NCBI GenBank assembly: GCA_030737875.1
Contig: CM060912.1
Span: 201,699,231 to 201,763,230 of the forward strand
Direction of reading: 5' to 3'
Origin: Allium sativum
Taxonomy: Eukaryota; Streptophyta; Magnoliopsida; Asparagales; Amaryllidaceae
Length of the DNA stretch: 64,000 bases
Shown one piece after another: positions 9,111 to 21,522 of this stretch; the stretch's first letter is position 1; every line of letters begins with the position of its first letter. A program made the position numbers and the translations under genes. A model generated the notes under the pieces. The model saw nothing but the letters and a program-made list of their open reading frames with translations, was not told the DNA's origin and ran no database searches.

Positions 9111-12100
9111 GTGGATAAAATATCCATAATTTGTGTGAATTCATAAGAAATGATTTGGGAAGAATCGGGATGAAAAACTCCATATTTGAAAAGATAAAAA
9201 TAGATTTTAATCGAAATGAACTAGTTTTGAACTAGAATTATAATTCTATTTATTTTTAAATAAATATATTGGATTTGACATGGTTTTGAAAATAACCAGA
9301 ATTTCCAATAATTGAATTGGAATGGGTTTGAATCGAAATTGTCTTCGGAATATTTCGATGTTGGGTTTCGTGATTATACTGTTATTGTTATGGAAATTTG
9401 AAAGATATATATATATATCATTATTTCCAATACGATATTTGTTGGTCGTAGAATTTGATATTGAATATAAGCCGATATATTTTCTATTCAGAGCCTTGTA
9501 TTTAATATCAAATGTGATTTGGGTTTGTCGTGAATGGTGTCCTTATTAACAATTTTCTTGAACCCAGTTGAAAAAAGATTAAATCTTTTTATTTAGATTT
9601 AATGAAGTGTACCAATTAAATAATATTTAATTGGAATTGAATTGGTATTCATTTTTGGGTTTATCGCGAACAGTGTTTTAAATAACACGTGTTCTTTAAC
9701 CCGATAATTAATGGAAATGTGATTTTGGGTTGTCGTGAACGGTATCTTCAATAATACTGTTCTTAGACCTAAAGGAGATAACAAAATCAGAAACTAACTG
9801 GAGATTAGTTAAGTAGAATGGTTTTCTGGATATTGATCTGATGTTGGTTTCGGCCTTCGGGGTTAATATTTGGGGAATTATTCTCTTGTTAATTTACGGT
9901 TAGGGACTGATTGAAATGTAATGTGATTTTGGGTTTATAGTGAAAAATGTTTTAAATGACACTGATTCTTTAACCCAGTTAAAGATTAAAACTAAGTGGA
10001 GTTTAAATGAATCTTTAATTAGATTGAAATGATCGAGAATGGAGTATCACCATTTTGCTCCAGGCGATAGTTAAATCTTTAATAAGATTTAAACGTGAAA
10101 TGGTAATTAAATTTAGCGATAACACTGTGGTGTTAGATATGAAGTAAGACCCGTTTTACTTCATGGGATGAGGTTGGGATTGGGAAGTTAAAACAAATGA
10201 TTACTTTGGTAAGGTTGGCTAATCTCGACTATTTTGAATTGATATTCAAAAGTAGATTAAAGAATAAATTTAAAGGATTTATCTTTGATAAAATTAACGG
10301 GAACCTTTCCCTATGAATGTGAAATTTAGAAACTAACTGTCGGTTAGCTAAGCAGAATGGTTTTCTGGACATTGATCTGATGTTGGTTTCGGCCTTCGGG
10401 GTTAATATTTGGGGAATTATTCTCTTGTTAATTTACGGTTAGTGACTGATGAATTGGAATGAGGCGTATGTTGTGCTTGTGTAACACTTGTTTATAATAT
10501 ACGCGAGTTATTCGGAAAGACCGGGTTTATCCCATTCTGAATAACTGATACGACGATAAGTCGAAGATGAAGACGGTGGTCGAAGACCGGAAGTCTTCAC
10601 GTCGTTTGGGTGATTATTGATGATCTTGATTGGGCTGTACACCCAAGAAGATGGAAATAGTTGGTGATCGTCCAGACGTACTTGGAGATCGATGGATATG
10701 CGGGGTACTAGGTGCCTCCGGTTTCGTTCAAACCCAAAACGAACTTGTAAATGGACTGTGTATCTGACATTGGATTTTAGTCTGTGTGATTGATTTCTAT
10801 TAAATATATATCTGTTTGGCGGTGGAGAATTTATTCTCTTTCTTAACGCCCCTCTCTGAGACGTACGAGCTCAGTGGTTATATATTGATGGATATCAAAC
10901 GCATGGAGTGAATTGCCTGTGTGGCAGGCCTACGTGGCAAATGATCAAGGCTTCTGTTGAAAAGCAAAGTATTTTGGTAGATGATCAAAGCACGACCTGT
11001 GTGGCAAAGATTTGTGTAACGTTGATTCACGAGCCTCACACCCTGGTGTGAACCAAAACGGGTGAGGACGTCAGGGAGGGAATGCGTTTCTTTCTAGCTA
11101 AAAGTGGCATCAGTGGTTTTACATGCCCTGACGAGTTTGACTTATGTGGTTGTTGCTGTTGCGAGGTGCCTCGGTTTGATCAGACGATCCGGGTCCAATG
11201 GAGTCATTCGTTGGCTCATTTACGCCCCATAGGGCGGGGGAACGCATGTTCAGGGTTTAAGTTTAATCCACATCGGTGGGCTGGCCCTGAGGATCCAAGG
11301 CTTGACTGAGTACTTGCCTGAGGCTCGGGCCAGAGAGTCTCGAATCGGTTGAGGACTATCTTTTGCCTCGGTTCACAGACGGAAATCCAATTTCCAAATA
11401 CGTGATTTTGCGGTTTTAATTGTAGAACCTAGTATGGCGACATAGTGGGATAGGGCGCTTATGCCATCTAGATTGATACTTATGATTTGAAATTCTTTTA
11501 TTCACTATACACTTATAGTAATAAGCCATGATTTGTTTTAAACGTACTAAGCATGTTTGGCTATTATAAGGGAAACCCCTATCCCCCGGCTTGCGTTGCA
11601 TTGTGTGATAGGACATGGGTCTTATAATAGCTTCATTTTTTCAAAAAGCATTGCGTTGTTTTGTTATATGCACTGGTATTCTTGGGAGGAAACCCGTTCC
11701 GTGTTATACGGCGTGGTCCCTTGATTTACCTAACTTTAAAAGTAAAGTTTTAAATAACTGTTTTAGTTCTCATACCAGTCACATGACTGACCTGGAGATT
11801 ATTGTTTTGACCTAAACTATGGGTGCCCTTATTTTGACACGGGCAGCTAGTAGTTTTGGTTTTGCAGATTTATATTCACATGATCCTGGTTTACAGCTGG
11901 AACGATATCCGGAAAGCTTTGTATCCGTATATCTCTTCTAGTTGTGTATTATATTATTTTCCGCTACTATGTAATTTATTGTAATCTCTGATATTTGTCG
12001 AATGTATATTATTTGTTTTTATACTCTGTATATTCTTGATTTCTGATGAATTGTTGTAATATACAATGAAATGTTCTCCCGTCTGCGCTCTGTTGTGGCT

Positions 12101-12155
12101 TGTCCTCGACTCAATCCGGGATTTCCCATAAGGGGGATTTCGGGTCGTTTCAGCG

Positions 12156-12167
12156 TGGTATCAGAGC
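12156..12167 (+). other. Primer binding site of element B (tRNA-iMet)
   Basis: TGGTATCAGAGC, the canonical plant initiator-Met complement, lies three bases after the LTR terminus CA at 12152. Confidence 0.92.
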
Positions 12168-13188
12168 TTTGGTTTACAAAGCTCAAAGAACAAGACACAT
12201 TAGAACCATACGAAAGGATTCATCAGAAATTGGATTTGTAAAATCCAATGAGAATGACTCGTTAGAGATGGGATCAGTAGTATCCTAGAACGAGTGTGAA
12301 GAGTATATTTTTCAAAATGAAAACAATTTTTGTTTTGAAATTTAAATCAATTATTCGTATTTGATTATTTATTATATATTGAATTGGGACAATCCAATAT
12401 ATAAATTTTTTGCGTATATGTCTTGCAAACGTGTATTCAAAGTTTTAATGTACTGGATAGTTGTAGGATCACACTCTAGTTGCCCGGGCATAATTCTGGT
12501 GACGGGGCACCATCGCCAGTATTTATTTTCGAGCGACGAAAGTGAGAATTCTATATATTTCCAGTTGAATGGTGTGAGAACCAAAACTAGATAGGGCCTA
12601 TTGTTGTGATTTGACATCAAAAATTTGATTTTTTGACTATATATCAAAGTTATGAATTTGAAAAGCTAATCAACTAATTGATTGATGGTTGTGTTGTTGA
12701 TTACTGGTTGATTAATTAAAATTTGTACCCAATAGCCTAATTGTACCAAATAATGAATTATATTGAAATTTGGTCGCATTTGCTTGCATATACATGTACT
12801 TACATTGAACAAGTCATAGCAAAGTGGCTAGAGCAGAAGAATAAAATTGTTTGCCCGACAAATAGGTACATGTTTACCATAATTTACTGTTTTGTTTGGG
12901 TGATGATGATTTTATGAGCCGATTGGCTAGCCGCTTGGCTTTTTCTTTTTCTTTTTGAGATCAGAGGGCCTGTATGGCAATTTCGGGATTTTCACGGTGC
13001 TCCCGGTGCAGGGGAGGTTATGGAGATATTTTTCGAAAATTTAGGGTGTTAGCCAAATTTTTGAAAAATTTGAAAAGTTCATAGAAACTGAAAAGTTGAA
13101 GAACTTAAGCCATAGTGAAAACACAGAAATTTGAGTTGGTTTTTAAAACAACTTTCGGCTTTGTTCCTTTTCGGGGATGAAAATTTTT

Positions 13189-13201
13189 AAGTGGGGGAGA
13201 T
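13189..13201 (+). other. Polypurine tract of element B
   Basis: AAGTGGGGGAGAT directly abuts the 3' LTR start TGTAATAACCC. This is the usual plus-strand primer arrangement of Ty3/gypsy elements. Confidence 0.9.
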
Positions 13202-14084
13202 TGTAATAACCCGGAAATCTGGGCCAGTTTAAAATTTTTATTTTGGCAATTTTAGCGAATTTTGAATATTTAAAATGAATTATTTTAAATAATATCGATG
13301 AGAAATTTATTTTGAATATAATTCGAACGTATATATTCGTTTGAATCGACGATAGAATATAAATATTTATTTATATTTATAAAAGGAATTGAAAATGGCG
13401 CGGTAGTCCGATAATTCGATTTCAAACTTCAAATGGATGTACAGGATTCAAAATAAACCGGATTTTAGTGAAACCAAAAATATTTGAATCTAATTGATAT
13501 TTTCTTTCCAACGAATCCGAAAAATCGAAATTTCATAGCGGGAATCAAAAGATAGGTCCAGTTGAAAATTCTGAATGGTCGCTATGGAATTCAGGCCCTT
13601 AAAAATAGCCATTTTGCAAACGACCTCGGATTTCGACGAAACCACTCTTGTTGGATCCGTGATGTCAAGTTATTGCTAGGTTTCAAATTTCGTAATTTTT
13701 CGACTTGATATGTAAGCGTGGCAATGGAAAACGCGTTTGACCAATTTCAGTTGATTTTAATCGACTGGAAAATGGCCATATTTCCAACGGACTTGGAATT
13801 TGATGAAACTAGTTTTGTTAGGACCGTATCGTCAATACGAAGCTAGAAAATATTTTTTAGGAATTTATAGAGTTAGTATGTGGCCTGGTAAATTGAAATG
13901 CGCGTTCAAATTCGATATATAGAGTTATATTTTGATTTTGATGAAAACTGATCGAAACAGTCGAATCATCCTGCGATACATATCCCATTGTGTTTGGAAT
14001 GGGGGTAATTAGCTATGGACGACAGTCGGTGGGTTTGATTTCGAGTTCGAAAATAAAAGTTGCTTTTTGGGGTTAAATTAAATA

Positions 14085-14454
14085 ATAAAATATATTTTAT
14101 ATTTCTTCTTAAACCCCCCTTCCTATCGTTGAATTCGTTCAGAAAGAGAAAAAAAACCTCCCTAAATCGATCGCTCGATCGTCGCTCCTCCTCGTGGGGG
14201 TGTCGCGCCTCCGCCACCGCTTCAAGGAAGGTCCGCTCCTCCACAGGCGATCGCTCGCCCCGACGTTGACGTGGCCATGCCCCTTCCTCCTCTCGAAACC
14301 CTAACGCCCCTCAACCTCCTCCTCAGTTCAAACCACCCAGCGCCCAAAACCCACGAGCAACCTTCACTTCCCAACTGCCGACGCTGCAACCTCCCTTGGC
14401 GCCACCTAGCCCTCCGACCATCACCCCTCCGACGAACAGTAAAACAATGTGAGT
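14085..14454 (+). promoter_or_regulatory. Leader block of B 3' LTR with splice donor GTGAGT
   Basis: Second copy of the 7130-7519 block. Telo-box AAACCCTAA is at 14296-14304 and donor AAT|GTGAGT at 14449-14454. A Pro-rich frame beginning ATGGCCATGCC... (14271) is open across the donor. Confidence 0.5.
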
Positions 14455-14569
14455 TTTATTTAAATTCTTTGTTATTTAATTTAATTTAAATACATAGAAG
14501 AAAATGAAGAAAATTAGATTTTTAATTAGGTAAAGTTATGATTCTTTTATTAGAGAAAGACTGGATTTT

Positions 14570-14875
14570 TAATTGAATAAAAATATGATTTTTATGTAGT
14601 AGTGATAATAAAAATGTAATTTTTATGTGGTAGTGACAATAAAAATATGATTTTTATATTATGTAAAGGTTAAAAATATAATCTTTTATATTGTAGAAGT
14701 ATAAAAATGTGATTTTTATAGCAATGAAATAAAAATCCGATCTTTGTATATGAAGTAGAAATATAAAAGTATAATTGTTATATAGAAAGAAGCATTGTAA
14801 AAACAGATGAATTAGAAATAGAAATGTGATTTTTATCTATTGAAATGAAGCGATAAAAATATAATTTTTATTTGA
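14570..14875. repeat. AT-palindrome array in B 3' LTR
   Basis: Matches 7570-7975 but is about 100 bp shorter; at least one unit present in the 5' LTR is missing. Confidence 0.8.
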
Positions 14876-15413
14876 ACAGCGTGAAAAGACTGCATTGGAA
14901 TTTCAGTCAAATCCAGACAGTTCAGCAGTTCAAAAGTAAAGCACCGCGGAATGGAACCCTCTATGAGAACTTCTCACTTTAAATTTTATTTTCTAGTTAT
15001 AAAAATATATACTAGGATGCAGACGGTGCTTAACAGCACCCGACACCCGTCATCCACAGACCATGGATGGCTTGTATGTTTGATTGTTTGTTGTGGGGAA
15101 AATTGATTGTGTGATGTGAAATGAAATAAAATATTTATATAGTTAAAAATATTTTTATAAGTTAAAAATATTTTTATAAGTTAAAAATAGAATTTTAACG
15201 TGTATATGAAATGAAATAGATTAATATAAACAAATCGAACGATTTGTTTATACACACACATTTGACTGATATTGATTGGGACGATAAATTTTACACATCG
15301 CCCAACTGCACAAATAAAATCTGTGTTTGATTGTTTGAAACCCCACATGGGTATTGGGATGATATATGGCATACACTAGTCCCAATGATTAGTTGTATGT
15401 CAATCGATTGATT

Positions 15414-15418
15414 GACAG
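15414..15418. repeat. Left target-site duplication of solo LTR C (GACAG)
   Basis: GACAG here is repeated exactly at 21518-21522, immediately outside the TG...CA ends of C. Confidence 0.95.
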
Positions 15419-16284
15419 TGTAACAACTTGGAAATGCAAGCCAGTTTAAAATTTTTATTTTGGCAATTTTAGCGAATTTTGAACATTTAAAATAGAATAT
15501 TTTAAATAATATCGACGAGAAATTCATTTTGAATAGAATTAGAACGTATATATTTATATACGTCGTCGTTAGAATATAAATAATTATATATAATTATAAA
15601 AGGAATTGGAAATGGCGCGGTAGTTCGATAATTCGATTTCAAACTTCAAATGAATGTACCGGGTGCAAAACAATTCGGATTTTAGTGAAACCAAAAATAA
15701 TAGGATCTATTTGATAATATCTTTCCAAAGAATCTGAAAAATCAAGATTTCATAACGGGAATCGAAAGATATGTCCAGTTGAAAATTCTGAATGGTCGCT
15801 ATGGAATCCAGGCCCTTAAAAATAACCATTTTGCAAACGACCTCGGATTTCGACGAAACCACTTTTGTTGGATCCGTGATGTCAAGTTATTGCTAGATTT
15901 CAAATTTCGTAATTTTTCGAATCAGTATGTGAGCGTGGAAACGGAAAACACGTTTGACCAGTTTTAGTTGATTTTAATCGACTGGAAATTGGCCATTTTT
16001 CCAACGATCTCAGAATTCGACGAAATTAGTCTTGTTAGGATCGTATCGTCAATACGAAGCTAGAATTTTTTTTTTGGAATTTTTAGAGCTCTTATGTGAC
16101 CCCAGTAAATTGAAATGTGCGTTCAAATTCAATATATAGAGTTATATGTTGATTTTAGCGAAAACTGATAGAAACGATCGAATCAGCTTATGGTACATAA
16201 CCCATTGTGTTCGGAATGCGGGTAAAACGCTATGGACGACAGGCGGTGGGCCTCGTTTAGAGGTCGTATGAAAAAGTCAACTTT

Positions 16285-16748
16285 TTGTAAATTAAATAAT
16301 TAAATAAAAAATAAAAAAAATAAAACCCCTCCCTTACTTACTCTCTCTGCCCCCTCCCCCCGATTTAAAATCGAAAAAAAAAGAAAAAAACGAAAGGAGA
16401 AGGGGCGACCGGGGGGGGGAACCCCCACCGCCACGTCCATCCCCCCCCCCCCCCCCGAGGCGGCGCCGACCCTCACCGCATCCTCCTCCTTCTCTCCCTT
16501 CTTCCCCTCTGCTGCTTCCTCCCTCTTCTTCTTACGCCGTTCAACCTCCAATCGAGCCCCCTCCTCCTGCTGCCGCCGCCCCTTCTCCTTCTTCCTCCTC
16601 CGCTTGTTCTTCTCGCGCAAGCACCCAGTCCCGAGCCCACATACCCAAACCGCACCCGCCTTTTAAAACCAGAGCATCGTCGCCCCCTGCTACCACCAGC
16701 ACCCCCTCCTGCAGACGTCCAGCACCTCCTTCGACCAAATCGGTGAGC
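16285..16748 (+). promoter_or_regulatory. Leader block of LTR C with splice donor GTGAGC
   Basis: An A/T-rich TATA-like stretch (16285-16325) runs into a strongly C-rich leader (16320-16740) including a poly-C run near 16441-16456, and ends in donor CG|GTGAGC (16743-16748). The poly-C run may have length errors. Confidence 0.45.
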
Positions 16749-16829
16749 TTCCCCCTTTCTTTCTTTTATTTTATTTATTGTTCCATGTTTTTTTAACTGA
16801 AATTAGCTAATGATTTTTGAATTCACAAA

Positions 16830-17365
16830 GGTATGATTTTTAATTTGAACAAAGAAATGATTTTTATATAGTGGCGAATATAAAGATTTGATTTTTATAT
16901 TATAGAGAGTTCAAAATATAATTTTTACTATATGTAGAAGTTAAAAATATAATTTTTATCGCATGTAAAGGTTGAAAATATAATTTTCATATTATATAGA
17001 TAATAAAAATGTGATCTTTATATGGTAGGATATAAAAAGAAGATATTTTTATGTAGTGAAAGACGACATTTTTAAAGTAGGAAAAGGCGAAATCTTTATA
17101 TTTGAAAAGGCGAAATCTTTTTATAGAGAATAGCGTGATAAAAATATAATCTTTATTCTATGAACATCGATGTAAAAATAGAATTTTTATCTATATAGTA
17201 ACGATGTAAAAATAGAATTTTTATCTATATAGTAGCGGCGTAAAAATAGAATTTTTATCTATATAGTAGCGATGTAAAAATAGAAATTTTACCCATATGG
17301 AGTAATGATAAAAATATGATTTTTATATACATAGCAACAATATAAAAATGTGATTTTTATATATG
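16830..17365. repeat. AT-palindrome array in LTR C
   Basis: It includes four close copies of GTAAAAATAGAATTTTTAT with spacer CTATATAGTAGCG (about 17170-17290), plus more diverged units. These are the most regular units among the plus-strand copies. Confidence 0.8.
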
Positions 17366-17452
17366 TAATGGCTACGGGCAACGGAAGTGACAAAAGGCGA
17401 GAACGACGAAGATTTCTACATAGGGAGATTCGTGGTATTGGATTAGCTATCG

Positions 17453-17486
17453 GTGAGAACTTCTCACTTTAAATTTCTTTTTCTAG

Positions 17487-17522
<36 letters not shown>

Positions 17523-17585
17523 TAGGATGCAGACGGTGCTTAGCAGCACCCGACACCCGTCGTCCACAGACCATGGACGGCTTAT
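17453..17585. promoter_or_regulatory. Hairpin cluster of LTR C with (TA)n microsatellite
   Basis: GTGAGAACTTCTCAC (about 17453-17467), a TA-dinucleotide run (about 17486-17520), GGTGCTTAGCAGCACC (17535-17550) and GTCCACAGACCATGGAC lie in series. The same order occurs in B. In B, A, D and E the TA stretch is shorter, so the microsatellite expanded in C. Confidence 0.55.
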
Positions 17586-18124
17586 ATGCTTGTTTGATGT
17601 GTTGTGAAATTAGTTTGTGTTGTTGATGTGAAATCGATAATAAAATGTAGATGTGTTGAAATAAATTAATTATCGTTAAAAATATAATTTTTAACGTGAA
17701 TGTGAATAAATGAATATTTATAAACAAATCGGCCGATTTGTTTATATACACTGATTTGACTGATATTGATTGGGATGATAAATTTTACACATCGCCCAAC
17801 TGCACAAATAAAAACCTGTGTTTGTTGATTTGAAACCCCACACGGGTGTTGGGATGAAATTTGGCGTACACTAATCCCAATTATTTAATTGTATGTCGAT
17901 CGATTGGTCGACAGGCTGTGTAAGCGTTAATTATTTATATTTGATGCTTATGCAGTTGTGTGGTGCACCTTGGATGATGGTTGATTGTTTATCATTGCTA
18001 TTATATACATGTGTTGTATGGAATCCATATAATTAACATTATATGGTGATTAATTGGGCCTAATTCCAATCGGGAAAATAATGAATATTATAAAGGAAAA
18101 TTCATTTGTTGAATATAAAAATAG

Positions 18125-18425
18125 TCATGTGTTGACGATGTTCATGTGTTGAAACTATTTATGTGTTGAGTAGAATATTTTAACAATAAAATTTACATCT
18201 TTATCATATTTAAAATTAGAACTACTTTACGGTTGAAGTCTAATTAAAAATCAAACGATAGATACCATAGTTTTATAAAATATTTTACATAACAAAAATA
18301 GTCGTGTGTTGACAGTACTCATGTGTTGAGATTAGTCGTGTGTTGAAAAAATATAGATTCATGTGTTGAATGGGATAAATATTCATTTGTTGAATAGAAT
18401 AACGAATTTGTTGAAATATATAAAG
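18125..18425 (+). repeat. Cluster of ATGTGTTGA / GTGTGTTGA motifs in LTR C
   Basis: At least seven copies of (A/G)TGTGTTGA, mostly preceded by C, occur in 300 bp (for example at about 18128, 18146, 18164, 18305, 18322, 18340 and 18361), with weaker CATTTGTTGA versions between. Related clusters occur in H (45763-46400) and, reversed, in D (53950-54110). Confidence 0.65.
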
Positions 18426-21400
18426 CCGTGTTGATTAGAGTTGCGCCATTTTGACGTGAACGATATTTATATCGATTATATTCGTTTCTATAATGAATAT
18501 AGGAAAAGTGGTGATTTCAAAATATAACGTTTTGAAAATATTATCATTTATATAGTAATGATATGAAATATTCAATTTTGATTAGAAATTGAATATAGAG
18601 TTGAAATGGTTTTGAAAACGAATTTAAAACGATTTATAAAATACGTTTTAAAAGGAAATCGACGAAATATATATATAATATATATTATATATATATAATG
18701 GCCTGAATAGAACGCGCCGCGCTGCGGCAGTTCGTGAATTTCGACCATTGACTTCGAATTGATATTGCGGGAGATCCGACCATCGGATTCTCCTAAAACC
18801 GGAACCGTTGGGTTCGTATCGAAAAGAGCTTTCCAATGAATATTAGAAATTTGAAATCCAACGGTTGGATTTGGAATTATGTCAAAATCAAATTTGAAAA
18901 AGGTCGCTGTAAGTGCAGTTCGATAGCCGTTGATGGAAATCGACTGTACGGGCCTTGATAAAATTATTAAAAATATCTATAATTTGTGTAAAATCATAAT
19001 ATGTGAATTAGAAAGAAATGGGATGTAAAATTCCACATTTGAAAGGATAAAAATATATTTTTGTCGAAATGAACTAGTTTTGAACTAGAATTAAAATCAA
19101 TTTATTTTTGAAATAAATAAATAAATTGAATTTGAAAGTGATTTTAAAAATAAACAATATTCCCAATACGTGAAGTGGAAGTGGATCTGAATTGAAATTG
19201 TCTTTGTAATATTTTGATGTTGGATTTCGTGACTATACAGATATTGTTATGGGAATTTGAAAGATATATTTTATATCGTTATTTCCAATATGATATTTGT
19301 TGGTTTCAGAATTTGATATTGAATATAAGCCGATATATTTTCTATTTAAAGCCTTGTATTTAATATCAAATGTGATTTGGGTTTGTCGTGAATCGTGTTT
19401 TAGATGACATTGGTTCTTTAACCCAGTTAAAGACAGGATGTTGATTTTTGAAAAGATTAAAACTAAGTAGAGTTTTAATGAATCTTTAATTAGATTAAAA
19501 TGAGAATTGATAATTTAAATTATCAAATCTGAAAGGTGATCGAGAGTGGAGTACTACCAGTTTTGCTCCAAAGCGATAGTTAAATCTTTAATTAGATTTG
19601 AACGTGATATGGTAATTAATTTTACCGATAACACCGTGGTGTTAGATATGGAGTATTACCAGTTTTTCTCCATGGGATGAATAGGTTGGGATTGGGAAAC
19701 AAAATAAATAATTACTTCGGTGTGGTTCGCTAATCCAGACTAGTTTGAAATGATATCCAAAGGAAGATTAAAGAATAAATTTAGAAGAATTTGTCTTGGA
19801 TAAAATTAATGGGGACCTTTCCCTAAGAATGTGATTTTGTGAATAAAAGAATATTCTGAATTGGAATGAGGCGTTTGTTGTGTTTGTGTAACATTTGTTT
19901 ATCATATACGTGGGCTATTCAGAAATGCCGGGTTTATACCCATTCTGAATAACCGATCCGACGAGATGTCGAAGATGAAGACGGTGGTTGAAGACCGGAA
20001 GTCTTCACATCGTTTGGGTGATTACCGATGATCTCGATTGGGCTGTACACCCAAGATGAGGGAAACAGTTGGTGATCGTCCAGACGTACCTGGAGATCGA
20101 TGGATATGCGAGGAAAGTGCCTCCGGTTTTGTTCAGACCCAGGACGAACTTGTAAATGGATTGTGTGTTTGACATTGGATTTTATTCTGTGTTGATTGAT
20201 CTCTATTAAATATACATCTGTTTGGCAGCGGAGAATTTATTCTCTGGCTTAACGCCCTTCTCTAAGACGTACGAGCTCAGAGGTTGTATATCGATGGACA
20301 TCACTCGCATGGAGTGAATTGCCAGTGTGGCACGCGTAAGTGGCAATTGATCAAGGCTTTTGTTGAAAAGCAAAGTCTTGTGGTTGACGATCAAAGCACG
20401 GCCTGTGTAGCGTAGCTTTGTGCATAACGTGAATTCGCGAGCCTCACACCTCGGTATGAGTCAAAACCGGGAGACGGACCGCTGGGAGAGCACGACGTTT
20501 CTTTCTAGCTAGGGTGGTGTCAGTGACCTACCAGCCCTGACATTTATATACTTTTCACCTGTGTGGTTGTTGGAATGTGAGGCGCCTCGGATATAGGTCT
20601 GTAAGGACCAGGAAACGTGTGTTCAGGAATAACTAATCCTCAAAAGTAAGAGAGGACCGACCCAGCCAATTCCAAGGATCAAAGTGGGGTCCTGGGACAT
20701 TTGCTAGAGTGTCTCGAATCGGAGAGGAGCTTGCCCCTTGCCTCGGCTCATGACGGTAATCCAATTTCCAATACGTGGTATTGCGGTTTTAATTGTAGAG
20801 CCTAGTATGGCGACATGATAGATGGTACCCATGCCGCCTATGATTGATATTTATGATTGAAAATTGTTTTGACACTATACACTTATAATAGTATCAAATG
20901 ATTTGTTTTAAACGTACCAAGCATGTTTGGCAATTATAAGGGAAAACCCTATCCTCCGGCTTGCGTTGCATTGTGTGATGGGACCTGGGTCTTATAATAG
21001 CTTCATTTTTTGAAAAAGCATTGCGTTGTTTATTCTATGCACTAGTATTCTTGGGAGGAAACTCGTTCCGTGTTATACAGCGTGGTCCCTTGAATTACTA
21101 TCTTTTAAAGTAAAGTTTTAAATAACTGTTTAGGTCTCACACCAGTCCCATGACTGACCTAGAGTTTATTGTTTTAACCTAAACTCTGGGTGCCCCTATT
21201 TTCCACACGGGCAGCTAGTAGTTTTGGTTTTGCAGATTTATATCCATAGGGTCCTGATTTACAGCTGCAACGATGCTCGGAAAGCTCTGTATCCGTGTAT
21301 CACTTTCAGTTGTGTTTTGTATATTTTTCCGCTGCTATGTAATTTATTGTAATCTCTGATATTTATCAAATGTAATTTATTCATTTATGCTCTGTATATT

Positions 21401-21517
21401 CTTGTATCTGATGGAATTGTTGAAATAACAACGAAATGTTCTTCCGTTTGCGTTCTATTTTGTCTTGTCCTCAATTCTATCCGTGCTTTCCTTCACGGGG
21501 AAGTTCGGGTCGTGTCA

Positions 21518-21522
21518 GACAG
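21518..21522. repeat. Right target-site duplication of solo LTR C (GACAG)
   Basis: Exact copy of 15414-15418. Confidence 0.95.

Larger units (their letters stand above)
6247..12152 (+). mobile_element. Element B 5' LTR
   Basis: It starts TATAATAACCCGG where the 3' LTR starts TGTAATAACCCGG, so the first dinucleotide has mutated from TG to TA; it ends CGTTTCA. Relative to the 3' LTR it lacks about 400 bp after about 9113 (present at about 22147-22548), including the GCGCCGCGCCGCGG segment. It has the full landmark order: U3 block, leader and donor (7130-7519), AT palindromes, hairpins near 8060-8140, AATTG tract and U5. Confidence 0.9.
12153..13201 (+). mobile_element. Element B internal region (about 1.05 kb, non-coding)
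   Basis: This region lies between the 5' LTR end and the 3' LTR start. It contains the primer binding site, the ACAAGACACATTAGAACC leader, the GACAAATAGGTAC module (about 12855), the TTGGCTAGCCGCTTGGC segment (about 12923) and GCTCCCGGTGCAGGGGAGG (12999-13017), then the polypurine tract. All frames are closed by stops at short intervals. A and D have the same layout. Confidence 0.9.
13202..15418 (+). mobile_element. Element B 3' LTR, left segment
   Basis: It starts TGTAATAACCCGG after the polypurine tract and matches 6247-8480 of the 5' LTR. It stops at GACAG (15414-15418), where solo LTR C is inserted; the LTR resumes at 21523. Confidence 0.92.
15419..21517 (+). mobile_element. Element C: complete 6.1-kb solo LTR
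   Basis: C begins TGTAACAACTTGG and ends GTCGTGTCA, with perfect 5-bp GACAG duplications on both sides. No primer binding site or polypurine tract adjoins it, and flanking B sequence is continuous once C and one GACAG are removed. It is therefore a solo LTR left by unequal recombination between the LTRs of a full element. It gives the cleanest measure of LTR length in the family (6,099 bp). The interior carries the family landmarks and several clusters of the ATGTGTTGA motif at 18125-18420. No coding sequence is visible. Confidence 0.95.
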
